Notes: a model not told the origin generated them from the sequence alone. 64,000 nt of DNA from Nocardia cyriacigeorgica (GCF_029868385.1 NZ_JARWNX010000046.1:35179-99178), one strand, 5' to 3'. Shown: positions 30,666 to 38,612, numbered from the stretch's first letter. Made by a program: numbers and translations.

Positions 30666-31409
30666 CTATTCGCGCCCGCCGATCGTGGCCGGAGTGATGC
30701 CGTCGAGGATCAAACCGAGTTCGTGGATGAACGATTCATCGCGCGAACGTGGGTTCGCTACTTCGTCCGGTCGCACGAGATAGCGTTTGTGCACGGTGGG
30801 AAAGGGGCGGGCGGCGGCTTCGGCGGCCGGCCACAGCCGACGCATCCACTCCACCTCGTCCATCCCGCTGCGCGCGACCATGATCATCGACGCCGCCTCG
30901 ACCGTCGCGTTGCCGAGGACGTAGGACGAGACTGTGTTCATGGCGTGATCGGCTTCCTCCATCGTGAATCCGGCCGCCTCCAGGGTGGCCAGCACCGAAT
31001 TCGAGACCCGCATCATGTTCGGTCCGAGGTAGAGCGTGCCTACCTCGCCGACCACCGCCGCCAGCCAGGGATGGCGCAGGATCGTCGCCCTGAGTTCCTG
31101 GCCGAACCGCATGGTCGCGGCGCGCCATCGGCTCGGGTCGGGCACCGACATGGTGGGTAGTTCGCCGAAGACCTCGTCGGTGACCAGTTCGAGCAGCTCG
31201 TCCTTGTTGGCGACGTGCGTGTACAGCGATGTCGCCCCCGCATTGAGCTTGGCCCCGAGCTTGCGCATGCTCAGCGCGGCAATGCCCTCGGTATCCAGTA
31301 GCCGGATCGCCTCGGCCACGATCTGGGCCCGGCTCAGCGCCGGCTGCTCCCGCTGTCGCCGCTGCGGGCGGGCCCATACCGACGGAACCTCATGCTTCTC
31401 GACGGCCAC
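30666..31409 (-). CDS. TetR-family regulator of the adjacent MFS exporter
   Basis: A 247-residue regulator with HTH near residues 25-70 (AEAIRLLDTEGIAALSMRKLGAKLNAGATSLY-type region) and a C-terminal TetR_C_1-like ligand domain, the class found in Tet/drug-efflux repressors. The GTG at 31409 is used because AAAGGAGG lies just upstream; an upstream extension to 31562 would run through the operator region. It is divergent from an MFS drug-transporter gene, with a pair of inverted repeats between. Confidence 0.87.
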   Translation of the reverse strand: MAVEKHEVPSVWARPQRRQREQPALSRAQIVAEAIRLLDTEGIAALSMRKLGAKLNAGATSLYTHVANKDELLELVTDEVFGELPTMSVPDPSRWRAATMRFGQELRATILRHPWLAAVVGEVGTLYLGPNMMRVSNSVLATLEAAGFTMEEADHAMNTVSSYVLGNATVEAASMIMVARSGMDEVEWMRRLWPAAEAAARPFPTVHKRYLVRPDEVANPRSRDESFIHELGLILDGITPATIGGRE

Positions 31410-31469
31410 GCTTCCTCCTTTTGTCGCTGCTTTCCCAGCATAGCGGTCTCCCGCACGGTGTTCGCTTCT

Positions 31470-31520
31470 CTGAACGGCGTTCAGTATTGCGAACACTGTG
31501 CGGCGACCGTACAGTGTTCG
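31470..31520. promoter_or_regulatory. operators between TetR and MFS genes
   Basis: Inverted repeat 1 is CTGAAC-GGC-GTTCAG (31470-31484). Inverted repeat 2 is CGAACACTGT (31490-31499) with ACAGTGTTCG (31511-31520), a perfect 10-bp pair 11 bases apart. Further GTGTTCG and GAACA half-sites surround them. They sit in the divergent promoter. Confidence 0.65.
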
Positions 31521-31565
31521 GAATAACGCACGCTGTGCGGAACGATTACCGGGAAGGTTCACGAA

Positions 31566-33104
31566 ATGACCGACAAGACGGAAGTGAGCGCACCGCAGCA
31601 GCGCGATCCGCGCCGCTGGCTCATCCTGGTGGTGTTGTGCCTGAGCAGCCTGGTGCTGGTCGTCGACAACATGGTGCTGAATGTCGCGGTGCCGCAGATC
31701 GCCACCGATCTGGACGCCGACGCACAGGACATCCAGTGGATCATCGACTCTTACATCCTGGTGTTCGCCGGACTGCTACTGACCTCGGGCAGCCTGTCCG
31801 ACCGCTACGGAAGGCGCTTGGTGATGGTGGTCGGGTTGATCCTGTTCGGCGCGTCCTCGGTGCTCGCCGCCTTCGCCACCACCCCGGAACTGCTGATCGC
31901 GGGCCGGGTGATCATGGGCATCGGTGGCGCGCTGATCATGCCGAGCACGCTGTCGATCCTGATCACCGTCTTCGACGAGCAGGAGCGCCCACGCGCCATC
32001 GCGGCGTGGAGTGCGGTCTCGGTGGTCGGGCTGGTCGGTGGTCCGGTGCTCGGCGGCATGCTGCTCGATCACTTCTGGTGGGGTTCGGTCTTCGTTCTGA
32101 ACGTGCCGATCGTGGTGTTGGCGATCGTGGCCGCGCTGGTCTTGATGCCGGAGTCGAAGGGGCCGTGGCGTAAGTCCGATCTGCCCGGCGCCGTACTCTC
32201 CATCGTCGGTATGACCGCGTTGGTCTGGACCATCATCGTCATCCCGACCGACGGTTTCACCGCGCCGGGCACCCTCACCGCGCTGGTCGTCGCGATCGTC
32301 GGTCTCGGCGGATTCGTGATCCGCGAACTCAATACATCCGCGCCGATGGTGCCGCTCGAGCTGTTCGCCGACCGGGTGTTCACCGGCTCGAGTTTCTCGT
32401 TGGTGCTGCTGACCTTCGCCAATGGCGGTCTGCTGCTCGTGCTCACCCAGTACCTGCAATTCGTGCTCGAGTACTCGCCGATGGAGACGGCGCTGGCCTT
32501 CACGCCGATGGCCGCGACCGTGCTGGTGTTCAATGCGCTCGGCGCGAGCCTGGTCGGCAAGGTCGGTCATCGCGGCGTCGTCGCGACCGGCATGTTGATC
32601 ACCGCCGGCGGCTTCCTGGCGCTCGCCACGCTCGATGTCGGTGTTCCGTTCTGGCGGCCCGCAGCCGCGGTCGCGGTGCTCGGCTGCGGTATGGGCCTGG
32701 CCATGCCCGCGGTGATCGGCGCCTTGATGAGCGCGGTGCCGGGAGAGCACGCTGGCATCGGTTCGGCGGTCAACGACACCGTCCAGCAGGCAGGCGCCGC
32801 GCTCGGTGTCGCCGTTCTGGGTGCGGTGCTGGCGAGCACCTACACCGGCAAAATGCCCGAAGCGGCCCCCGACGCCGCTCGCGAGTCCATCACCGACGCG
32901 CTCGGTCTGGCTGCGGCGGCGGGCGACGGCGCCCTGGCCACCGCCGCCAGAGACGCCTTCACCTCGGCGATGTCGGTGACGTTCGTGGGCGGTGCCTGCG
33001 CGGTGCTCGGGGCGGCCGTGCTGTCACTGCTGCTGATGCGTGGCCGTATCGCGGCAGCCGACCCGGTCGAACCCGAGGAACCTGCCACCGTGCCGGTCTC
33101 CTGA
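31566..33104 (+). CDS. MFS multidrug transporter, DHA2 (14-TM) family
   Basis: A 512-residue proton-driven exporter with about 14 membrane spans. Motif A between TM2 and TM3 is GSLSDRYGRR; motif C in TM5 is WSAVSVVGLVGGPVLGGML, typical of antiporters. Relatives include LfrA/EmrB and Streptomyces antibiotic-resistance pumps. It is divergent from its TetR repressor, so expression is probably induced by a substrate drug. The C-terminus is an acidic tail. Confidence 0.92.
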   Translation: MTDKTEVSAPQQRDPRRWLILVVLCLSSLVLVVDNMVLNVAVPQIATDLDADAQDIQWIIDSYILVFAGLLLTSGSLSDRYGRRLVMVVGLILFGASSVLAAFATTPELLIAGRVIMGIGGALIMPSTLSILITVFDEQERPRAIAAWSAVSVVGLVGGPVLGGMLLDHFWWGSVFVLNVPIVVLAIVAALVLMPESKGPWRKSDLPGAVLSIVGMTALVWTIIVIPTDGFTAPGTLTALVVAIVGLGGFVIRELNTSAPMVPLELFADRVFTGSSFSLVLLTFANGGLLLVLTQYLQFVLEYSPMETALAFTPMAATVLVFNALGASLVGKVGHRGVVATGMLITAGGFLALATLDVGVPFWRPAAAVAVLGCGMGLAMPAVIGALMSAVPGEHAGIGSAVNDTVQQAGAALGVAVLGAVLASTYTGKMPEAAPDAARESITDALGLAAAAGDGALATAARDAFTSAMSVTFVGGACAVLGAAVLSLLLMRGRIAAADPVEPEEPATVPVS

Positions 33105-33121
33105 TACGCCCCGGAAAGCAT

Positions 33122-33152
33122 TCCGCCCCCGACCGTTCCGGTCAGGGGCGGA
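33122..33152 (+). terminator. intrinsic-type terminator after MFS gene
   Basis: Arms TCCGCCCC (33122-33129) and GGGGCGGA (33145-33152) enclose an inner GACCG/CGGTC stem. TTCTTCTG follows, giving a T-rich tail on the plus strand. Confidence 0.75.
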
Positions 33153-33182
33153 TTCTTCTGTCCAGCGGGTGCCACGAGGTCG

Positions 33183-33242
33183 TTACAGCATCCCGAACCA
33201 GTACATCACGCAGGCCAGCATCCACACGACCACGGTTTCCAT
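33183..33242 (-). CDS. 19-residue hydrophobic mini-protein
   Basis: A minus-strand ORF encodes METVVVWMLACVMYWFGML, almost entirely hydrophobic with two Trp, a single predicted membrane helix. GGGAG lies six bases before the ATG, and a second in-frame ATG gives a longer form with METSAATRLGAS in front. No gene lies on this strand within several hundred bases, so it would be a stand-alone small membrane peptide. It may be chance, but the RBS and composition favour a real product. Confidence 0.45.
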   Translation of the reverse strand: METVVVWMLACVMYWFGML

Positions 33243-33465
33243 CGACGCTCCCAATCTTGTTGCCGCACTTGTTTCCATCATGGCGCGAATCGGGCACCCG
33301 CGCCGCAAACCGGTCCAGTTTCGCTGATCGGAGCCGCTCGACCTGGGATTTCGACGCTGCAAGTTCTTCTTAAGGGCGCGCCAAGCCGGGGGCGGCATTG
33401 TTTGTGTCAACACCGGAACACACCGGAAAAGAACAGACCGAAACCCCGAACAGGACGTAACGACG

Positions 33466-33960
33466 ATGATCGGCAAGCTGACCACCGCCCTCGCTCTCGC
33501 CACCACGACCACCGCCCTCGTTCTCGGCGCAGGCACCGCCTCGGCTGCCACCGAGGGCAACCCCGGCGCCGCCGTCACCGGCCAGGCCACCTGCACGCAC
33601 AAGGGTGACAAGATCCGGATCGAGATCGACTCGCCGGTCGTCTACGCCCAATCCGGCTACCTGCCCGGTGAGAACCAGCAGATCCGCTACCGCACAGTGA
33701 TCATCGACGCCGCCCAGGGCACCCTCGCCGGTGCGGGCGAATGGGAGACCGGCAAGGCCACCGACACCAAGTCCGCCGATATGGACGACACCAAGATGGA
33801 TGTCCTGCGCAACGACCCCAACGCCTACCTGGTGATTCAGGAGGTCGAGTGGCTGGCGCCCGACGGTGAGAACCCGGTCGCCAAGACCGATCTGCGCGCG
33901 ACCAGCTACCTGATCAAGGATGGTCGCACCGAGCTCGGCACCTTCGACTACTGCCAGTAG
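33466..33960 (+). CDS. secreted protein of unknown function
   Basis: A 164-residue exported protein. The signal peptide is residues 1-28 with cleavage after GTASA. The mature part has two Cys (ATCTHKG and the terminal YCQ), likely one disulfide joining both ends. It is rich in Asp/Lys/Thr with alternating beta-strand pattern (IRIEIDSPVVYAQSGYL, IRYRTVIIDA). AGGA lies eight or nine bases ahead of the ATG. No family is recognised; similar small exported proteins are common in Nocardia. A long stem-loop array begins 60 bases after its stop and may lie in its 3' transcript. Confidence 0.75.
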   Translation: MIGKLTTALALATTTTALVLGAGTASAATEGNPGAAVTGQATCTHKGDKIRIEIDSPVVYAQSGYLPGENQQIRYRTVIIDAAQGTLAGAGEWETGKATDTKSADMDDTKMDVLRNDPNAYLVIQEVEWLAPDGENPVAKTDLRATSYLIKDGRTELGTFDYCQ

Positions 33961-34019
33961 TCGCGAGGTCCGAAAACGGGGGAACGCGGCGCCGTCATCG
34001 GGGAGGGTGAACGCTGCGG

Positions 34020-34576
34020 GCGCCGGACCGGGGAGATCCGGCGCCACCGGGGCCGGGCCGGGGAGGGCCCGAGGGTATCCGAGCGGAGCAGGCCGGGGAG
34101 GACCTGACGGGGACGGATACCGGGGTGGGGCCCCGATCGGGGGATCGGGGGCGCGCCGGGAGGGGTGTCATCGAGTGCGGGGACTCGATGGACAGGACCG
34201 GCGGGGATCGGTGACCTCCTGACTGCCTAGGGGGTGGGCAGTCAGGAGGGGCCGATGGGGGCACTCGAGATCCGGAATGTCGGGTCCGAGGTCGGATGCC
34301 CGGAATGTGGGATCCCATGAGTCGAATCCGTAAATGTCGGGTCGACGACAGCCCGCAGAGTGGGCTCGCGATATCGGCGCGCGGTCGGGACCGGAATGTC
34401 GGTCCGAAGGTGGGCCGCCGCGACGGACGGATGGCCTCGCATGGTGGGGCATCCGGGAGGGGCCGGATAGGGGGACCAGGGGGAGGGGGAACAGGGCTCG
34501 GCCTGTCTCGCGGGGTGACAGGCCGGACCCGGGCCATATCGGCCGGACCGGTCTCGCGGGGTGATCGGTCCGGCCG
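34020..34576. ncRNA. tandem stem-loop array with conserved loops (candidate structured RNA)
   Basis: Consecutive hairpins as stem / loop: 34020-34044 (8 bp, CCGGGGAGA); 34054-34071 (6 bp, GGGGAG); 34089-34106 (GGGGAG, one mismatch); 34121-34135 (5 bp, TGGGG); 34169-34190 (8 bp, GCGGGG); 34197-34212 (5 bp, CGGGGA); 34215-34249 (13 bp, TAGGGGGTG); 34269-34286 (6 bp, GAATGT); 34294-34315 (7 bp, GGAATGT); 34321-34346 (9 bp, TAAATGT); 34350-34366 (5 bp, GCAGAGT); 34388-34405 (6 bp, GAATGT); 34451-34468 (6 bp, GAGGGG); 34499-34525 (9 bp, TCGCGGGGT); 34540-34576 (14 bp, TCGCGGGGT). Stems differ while loops recur, as expected of selected RNA (or single-strand DNA) structure. Strand is undecided; the plus strand continues from the secreted-protein gene. 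Confidence 0.6.
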
Positions 34577-34830
34577 GGCAGGTCGACGAGACACGTTGCG
34601 GCTCTTCCAGACGCTGAGCAGGAGCAACCGGACCACGATCCAGAGCGATGATCGCGCCGGGCTCCGCCGCCGCCGAAGGTAACCATCCAGGTGTTCGCCG
34701 ACCGATCGCGCTGCCTGTGCGGACCCGGTACCTGCCGACCCGATCCTCCGTGGAGGGTTCGGAGAACGAGTGATGGACGAAAGGTCGCCACACTCGCACG
34801 GCCGACCGAATGTCGCGAGGCCGAAGATAA

Positions 34831-34872
34831 TACGGCGTCGCCGCTCACCATCTGGTGGACGGCGACGCCGTA
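34831..34872 (-). terminator. terminator of the FAD monooxygenase gene
   Basis: A perfect 12-bp stem: TACGGCGTCGCC (34831-34842) with GGCGACGCCGTA (34861-34872), starting three bases past the stop. On the minus strand it is followed by TTATCTT. Confidence 0.8.
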
Positions 34873-34874
34873 TT

Positions 34875-36119
34875 TCAGCGGGTGGGCGTGGTAGCCGGAT
34901 AGTCGGGCAGATCGTAGGTCTCGGTCGTCGACAGCATGCGCATCATCAGCGGCTTCATGATCGGCGCGGTCATCAGCTTGCTCACCAGCAGTCCGGCTCG
35001 GATGCCGAAACGGGTCTTCGGGGTCATCGCCCGCAAGCCGCCGAATTGCAGTTCTTGGGCAAGGGCGACGAATGGACGCAGCACCCGCTCGTAGTTCTCC
35101 AGTGCCCGGCGCGGATCCTCCCGGCGCGCGGCGATCTCACCGGCCAGCACATAACCGCCCACCAGTGCCATGGCGGTGCCCTGCCCGGTCAGCGGGGAGC
35201 CGCAGTAGCCGGCGTCGCCCACCAGGGCCACGCGGTTGTCGATCCAGCTCGGCATATCGATGCGAGCCAGTTCGTCGAAGTAGAAGTCGCGGGCTTCGGC
35301 CATTGCGGCGGTGATCGCCGGTGCGGCCCATCCGCCACCGGCGAGCCGGTCGCGGATGAGGCGCTGCTGTGCGTCGATATCGCGGCGCAGCGCGGGGTCG
35401 GCCTCGGCGCGGATCACCACCAGCGCTTTCGACGTCGACGGATCGGCATCGGGACGCATACCGAGACCGGTCGCGCCGGGCAGCGAATGCATGCTGAACC
35501 AGTGCGGTTCGATACCGGCGGGGGTCGGCATGGTGAAAAAGGACATGTAGCCGCCGAGGTAGGTGCTGAACTGCTCCTCCGGACCGAAGACCAGACGGCG
35601 AGTCGCCGAGTGCAGGCCGTCGGCGCCGATGACGAGGTCGAAGCGTTCGGTGCTGCCGGAAGCGAAGGTGATCGCGACGCCGTCATCGTCCTGGTCGAGT
35701 GCTTCGATCCATTCGCCGTACCGGTAGTCGAGGCCGCCCGCGGCCGCGATGGCGTCGAGCAGGACCTGGTTCAGATCACCGCGGGTGATCTCGATCTCGG
35801 CGACGCCGCCCTTGCCGTCGAACATGTCCGCGGGCATCCGCAGGAGTTCCTTGCCGTCGGCGTCCACATGCAGCATGCCGCGTTCGTCGAGCTGATGGGC
35901 GCGGATACCCGGCATCAGGCCCATCCGTTCGGCGACGTCGCGGCTGGGTCCACGCAGGTCGACGGCTTGGCCACCCGGTCGGGGAGCGGCGGCGCGTTCG
36001 ATCACCGTCACCGGGATGCCGTACCGGAGTAGTTGCAGCGCAACGGCATTGCCGCCGATACCGCCGCCGGAGACGAGAACACGCGGGCGGGCGGCGGGCA
36101 GTGGGGAGTGGGTGCTCAT
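34875..36119 (-). CDS. FAD-dependent monooxygenase (PHBH-like group A)
   Basis: A 414-residue flavoprotein hydroxylase. The Rossmann loop GGGIGGNAVALQLLRYG is near residue 20, the DG-like motif is DLVIGADGLHSATRR, and the GD motif is RVALVGDAGYCGSPLTGQGTAMAL. Relatives include TetX-like and polyketide or antibiotic hydroxylases. The C-terminus (KLMTAPIMKPLMMRML) is amphipathic. ATG 36119 is preceded by AAGGACGAG; an upstream frame extension crosses the operator and is rejected. It is divergent from a TetR gene that probably represses it; the inducer may be its aromatic substrate. Confidence 0.87.
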   Translation of the reverse strand: MSTHSPLPAARPRVLVSGGGIGGNAVALQLLRYGIPVTVIERAAAPRPGGQAVDLRGPSRDVAERMGLMPGIRAHQLDERGMLHVDADGKELLRMPADMFDGKGGVAEIEITRGDLNQVLLDAIAAAGGLDYRYGEWIEALDQDDDGVAITFASGSTERFDLVIGADGLHSATRRLVFGPEEQFSTYLGGYMSFFTMPTPAGIEPHWFSMHSLPGATGLGMRPDADPSTSKALVVIRAEADPALRRDIDAQQRLIRDRLAGGGWAAPAITAAMAEARDFYFDELARIDMPSWIDNRVALVGDAGYCGSPLTGQGTAMALVGGYVLAGEIAARREDPRRALENYERVLRPFVALAQELQFGGLRAMTPKTRFGIRAGLLVSKLMTAPIMKPLMMRMLSTTETYDLPDYPATTPTR

Positions 36120-36139
36120 GGTCTCGTCCTTCGTTTGCT

Positions 36140-36203
36140 CGAACGTCTTAGACAAATGTCTAACAGATGATTTGCACGTCTGTCTAGTACGAACGTTCAA
36201 GAC
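36140..36203. promoter_or_regulatory. operator region between monooxygenase and TetR genes
   Basis: A palindrome TTAGACA-AA-TGTCTAA (36148-36163) lies inside a longer direct repeat: CGAACGTCTTAGAC (36140-36153) and CGAACGTTCAAGAC (36190-36203). TGTCTAG at 36181 is a further half-site. Confidence 0.65.
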
Positions 36204-36221
36204 GCACGTACAGTGGTGCGC

Positions 36222-36800
36222 ATGGGAAACAAGGAGGATCTGCTCGCGGCGGCTCGGACCTGCGTGTACGAGCGTGGATTCGCCGCGACGACGGCCCGCG
36301 ACATCGCCAACGCCGCGGGGGTGAGCCTGGCCGCGATCGGCTACCACTTCGGTTCGAAGGAGCGCCTGCTCACCGAGGCGCTCACCGCGGAATCGGGTCG
36401 CGAGATCGGCGACGCCCTCGATGAGCGGATCACCGCGGCCAGTGCGGACGGCCGATCACCGGCCGAGGCGTTTGCGATGGTGTGGAACGGTTTCGCCGAG
36501 GTTTTCGCACGGAACCGGCAGATGCTGGTGGCGAGTGTGGAGAACGTGATCAGGATTCACCGCACGCCGAGCGAGACGGCGCATATGGCCGGACTGCTCG
36601 CCGAGGCCGTCACGGAACTGGCGAATCTGGTCGCCGAATCGCATCCCGAACTGACCGCAGAACAGGCACGAGCGATCGCGCGACTGTACTTCGCGCTGTT
36701 GAACGGGCTCGCGCTGCAATGGATCACGGAGCCGGACGGTGAGCTACCCAGCGGCGATGAACTGGCCGTCGCCATCGCCGCCCTTGCGCCGGGGAACTGA
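36222..36800 (+). CDS. TetR-family regulator
   Basis: A 192-residue TetR protein. The HTH is textbook: ARTCVYERGFAATTARDIANAAGVS then AAIGYHFGSKERLL at about residues 8-50. The remaining helices form a TetR_C ligand domain. The ATG at 36222 is used; a GTG nine bases upstream is in frame. It is divergent from the FAD monooxygenase gene and shares an operator-rich 100-base gap with it, the usual repressor/target arrangement for TetX-like enzymes. Confidence 0.87.
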   Translation: MGNKEDLLAAARTCVYERGFAATTARDIANAAGVSLAAIGYHFGSKERLLTEALTAESGREIGDALDERITAASADGRSPAEAFAMVWNGFAEVFARNRQMLVASVENVIRIHRTPSETAHMAGLLAEAVTELANLVAESHPELTAEQARAIARLYFALLNGLALQWITEPDGELPSGDELAVAIAALAPGN

Positions 36801-36821
36801 GCCGTACGGCACCGCCGCACC

Positions 36822-36861
36822 TGCACCGAGCCGACCCGCGGTGGCGGGTGGGCTCGGTGCA
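36822..36861. terminator. hairpin terminator between TetR gene and allophanate hydrolase gene
   Basis: Arms TGCACCGAGCC (36822-36832) and GGCTCGGTGCA (36851-36861), 11 bp, extended by an inner CCCGC/GCGGG stem. The genes are convergent. Confidence 0.75.
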
Positions 36862-36875
36862 CGCGCCGTACAGGC

Positions 36876-38612
36876 TCAGCTCAGTTGTTCCAGGTACTTC
36901 TTCCATCCACCGAATTCGGTGATGTCGGTGGCCGCAACGGCGGCGTCATAGGTGCAGGCGAAGCCGACCACCGTGCGGCCGTCCTCGAGTTCGATGCTGG
37001 TCAGCGCCATCGGTGCGGGCAGCGCGGCCAGGAAGGAACCGAGGCCCGCGGACGAGAGCTGGAACAGCTCACCCACGATCGGCGCGCCCTGCCCGTCGCC
37101 GTGCCGGACCAGGCCTGGCTTGGGTGGTGTGGTGTCGAGTGCGGTGAGTCGGTAGGCGTCGGTGGTGCGGATCTCGCCCGCGAAACGCGCGCCGATCTGC
37201 TCCAGTTGCCAGAACAGCGGCTGGCCGCGTAGATGCGCCCCGAAGACGGCGAGTTCGGCGTCATGGGCGAACAATGCGGGCGTGCTGTCGGTGCCAACCA
37301 GCCGGGCCGCGATATCGATCGCGATCTGATCGGCGAAGGCGGGCACCACCACCATCACGCCGAACGGCGCACCCGCTGCCGTCGGCGCGCCCGGTACGGC
37401 CACCGCGGCCATATCGAGCAGATTGCAGAAGTTGGTGTAGGTGCCCATCCTGCGGTTGATGGCGAGGGGGTCGGCCTGCACCGCGGCGATGCTCGGATGT
37501 TCGGTGGTGGTCGGCAGCAGTAGGCCGTCGTAACCGTCGAGCAGCACTGTCGCGGCGGCGCGTGCGGTGACGAGAGCGTCGAGATCGGCGGCGAAGCCGG
37601 GGCCGGTGGTGTGCTCGGCGGCGCGGATGATGCCCGCGACGGTGGGGTCGAGCGCATCGGATGAAGCGGTGGCGAGGAAGTCGCCGACCGCCGCGTACCG
37701 CTCTGCGACGATCGCGCCGTCGTAGAGCAGCAGAGCCGCATCGAGCAGCACCGAGATGTCGATCTCGGTGACGGTCACACCGGAATCAGCCAGTCCGGCA
37801 ACGGTTCTGGTGAACGCCGCGCGGTATGGCGCACTCAACGCGGTCAGATCGGCGGCACGAGGAATCGCCACCTTCGGCTGCTGCGGTGCGGATAGCAGCG
37901 CGTCGGCGGGGCGGGTTCGGCTGCGCGGATCACGCGAATCCGGACCCGCCATGATTGCGGCCGCTGCCACGGCACGTTCCAGATCGGCGGCGAAGACGGT
38001 GACGGCGTCGAAATCCGCGCACGCGGGCACCACACCGTGGGCCGGGATGACGCCGAGGGTCGCCTTGATCCCCACGAGGCCGTGCAATGCGGCGGGCACC
38101 CGTCCCGAACCCGCGGTGTCGGTGCCGATGCCGATATCGGCAATCCCGAGCGCGACCGCCACCGCCGAACCCGAGCTGGAACCTCCGGAAACCAGTTCGG
38201 GATCGAAGGCATTGCGCACCGGGCCGTAGGGGCTGCGCGTGCCGACCAGTCCGGTGGCGAACTGATCGAGATTGGTCTTACCCAGCACCACAGCGCCCGC
38301 CGCGATCAGCCGCTCGACGGCAGCGGCGGTGACCTCCGGTGTATAGGCGAACTCCGGGCAGCCCGCGGTGGTGGGCAGCCCACCGACGTCGACATTGTCC
38401 TTGACCGCGACCAGCAGGCCCGCCAGCGGCAGATCGACGCCCGCGGCCAACCGCTGTTCCACCGCCGCGGCGTCGGCGGCGACTTCGTGTTCCTGGCGCA
38501 GGGTGATCCACACCTCCGGCCGATCCACCTCCGCGATACGGCGATAGGCGGCGGCGACGCGCGCGGTGGGCGAGCCGGAGACGGCGGTATCGCCGAGGAT
38601 GCCGGTGGACAT
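36876..38612 (-). CDS. atzF: allophanate hydrolase
   Basis: A 578-residue enzyme that splits allophanate into ammonia and carbon dioxide. The N-terminal amidase domain (about 1-440) has the Ser-cisSer-Lys triad: Lys in AVKDNVDVGG and the Ser-rich SGGSSSGSAVAVALG. The C-terminal domain (about 450-578, GAHLRGQPLFWQLEQIGARF) is the allophanate-hydrolase-specific one that decarboxylates the intermediate. Its ATG directly abuts the TGA of the carboxylase gene (TGAATG), so they are translated together and form a two-protein urea amidolyase. Confidence 0.93.
   Translation of the reverse strand: MSTGILGDTAVSGSPTARVAAAYRRIAEVDRPEVWITLRQEHEVAADAAAVEQRLAAGVDLPLAGLLVAVKDNVDVGGLPTTAGCPEFAYTPEVTAAAVERLIAAGAVVLGKTNLDQFATGLVGTRSPYGPVRNAFDPELVSGGSSSGSAVAVALGIADIGIGTDTAGSGRVPAALHGLVGIKATLGVIPAHGVVPACADFDAVTVFAADLERAVAAAAIMAGPDSRDPRSRTRPADALLSAPQQPKVAIPRAADLTALSAPYRAAFTRTVAGLADSGVTVTEIDISVLLDAALLLYDGAIVAERYAAVGDFLATASSDALDPTVAGIIRAAEHTTGPGFAADLDALVTARAAATVLLDGYDGLLLPTTTEHPSIAAVQADPLAINRRMGTYTNFCNLLDMAAVAVPGAPTAAGAPFGVMVVVPAFADQIAIDIAARLVGTDSTPALFAHDAELAVFGAHLRGQPLFWQLEQIGARFAGEIRTTDAYRLTALDTTPPKPGLVRHGDGQGAPIVGELFQLSSAGLGSFLAALPAPMALTSIELEDGRTVVGFACTYDAAVAATDITEFGGWKKYLEQLS

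Larger units (their letters stand above)
33961..34874. other. long gene-free region dominated by stem-loops
   Basis: No frame on either strand encodes a recognisable protein; long open frames here are GC-driven and full of Arg/Gly/Pro. The first two thirds hold the stem-loop array (34020-34576). 34577-34830 shows no clear structure apart from another GAATGTCG copy at 34808. A terminator for the minus-strand monooxygenase gene ends the region (34831-34872). Confidence 0.6.

Noticed and set aside
34260..34410. Possible CRISPR array from GGAATGT repeats at about 29-base spacing
   Set aside because: The repeat core is only about 7-10 bases, spacing is uneven, each copy sits in its own hairpin, and no cas gene is present.
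34168..34851. 227-residue minus-strand open frame
   Set aside because: Composition is Arg/Ser/Pro-rich with no hydrophobic core, and hairpin structure explains the sequence better than coding.
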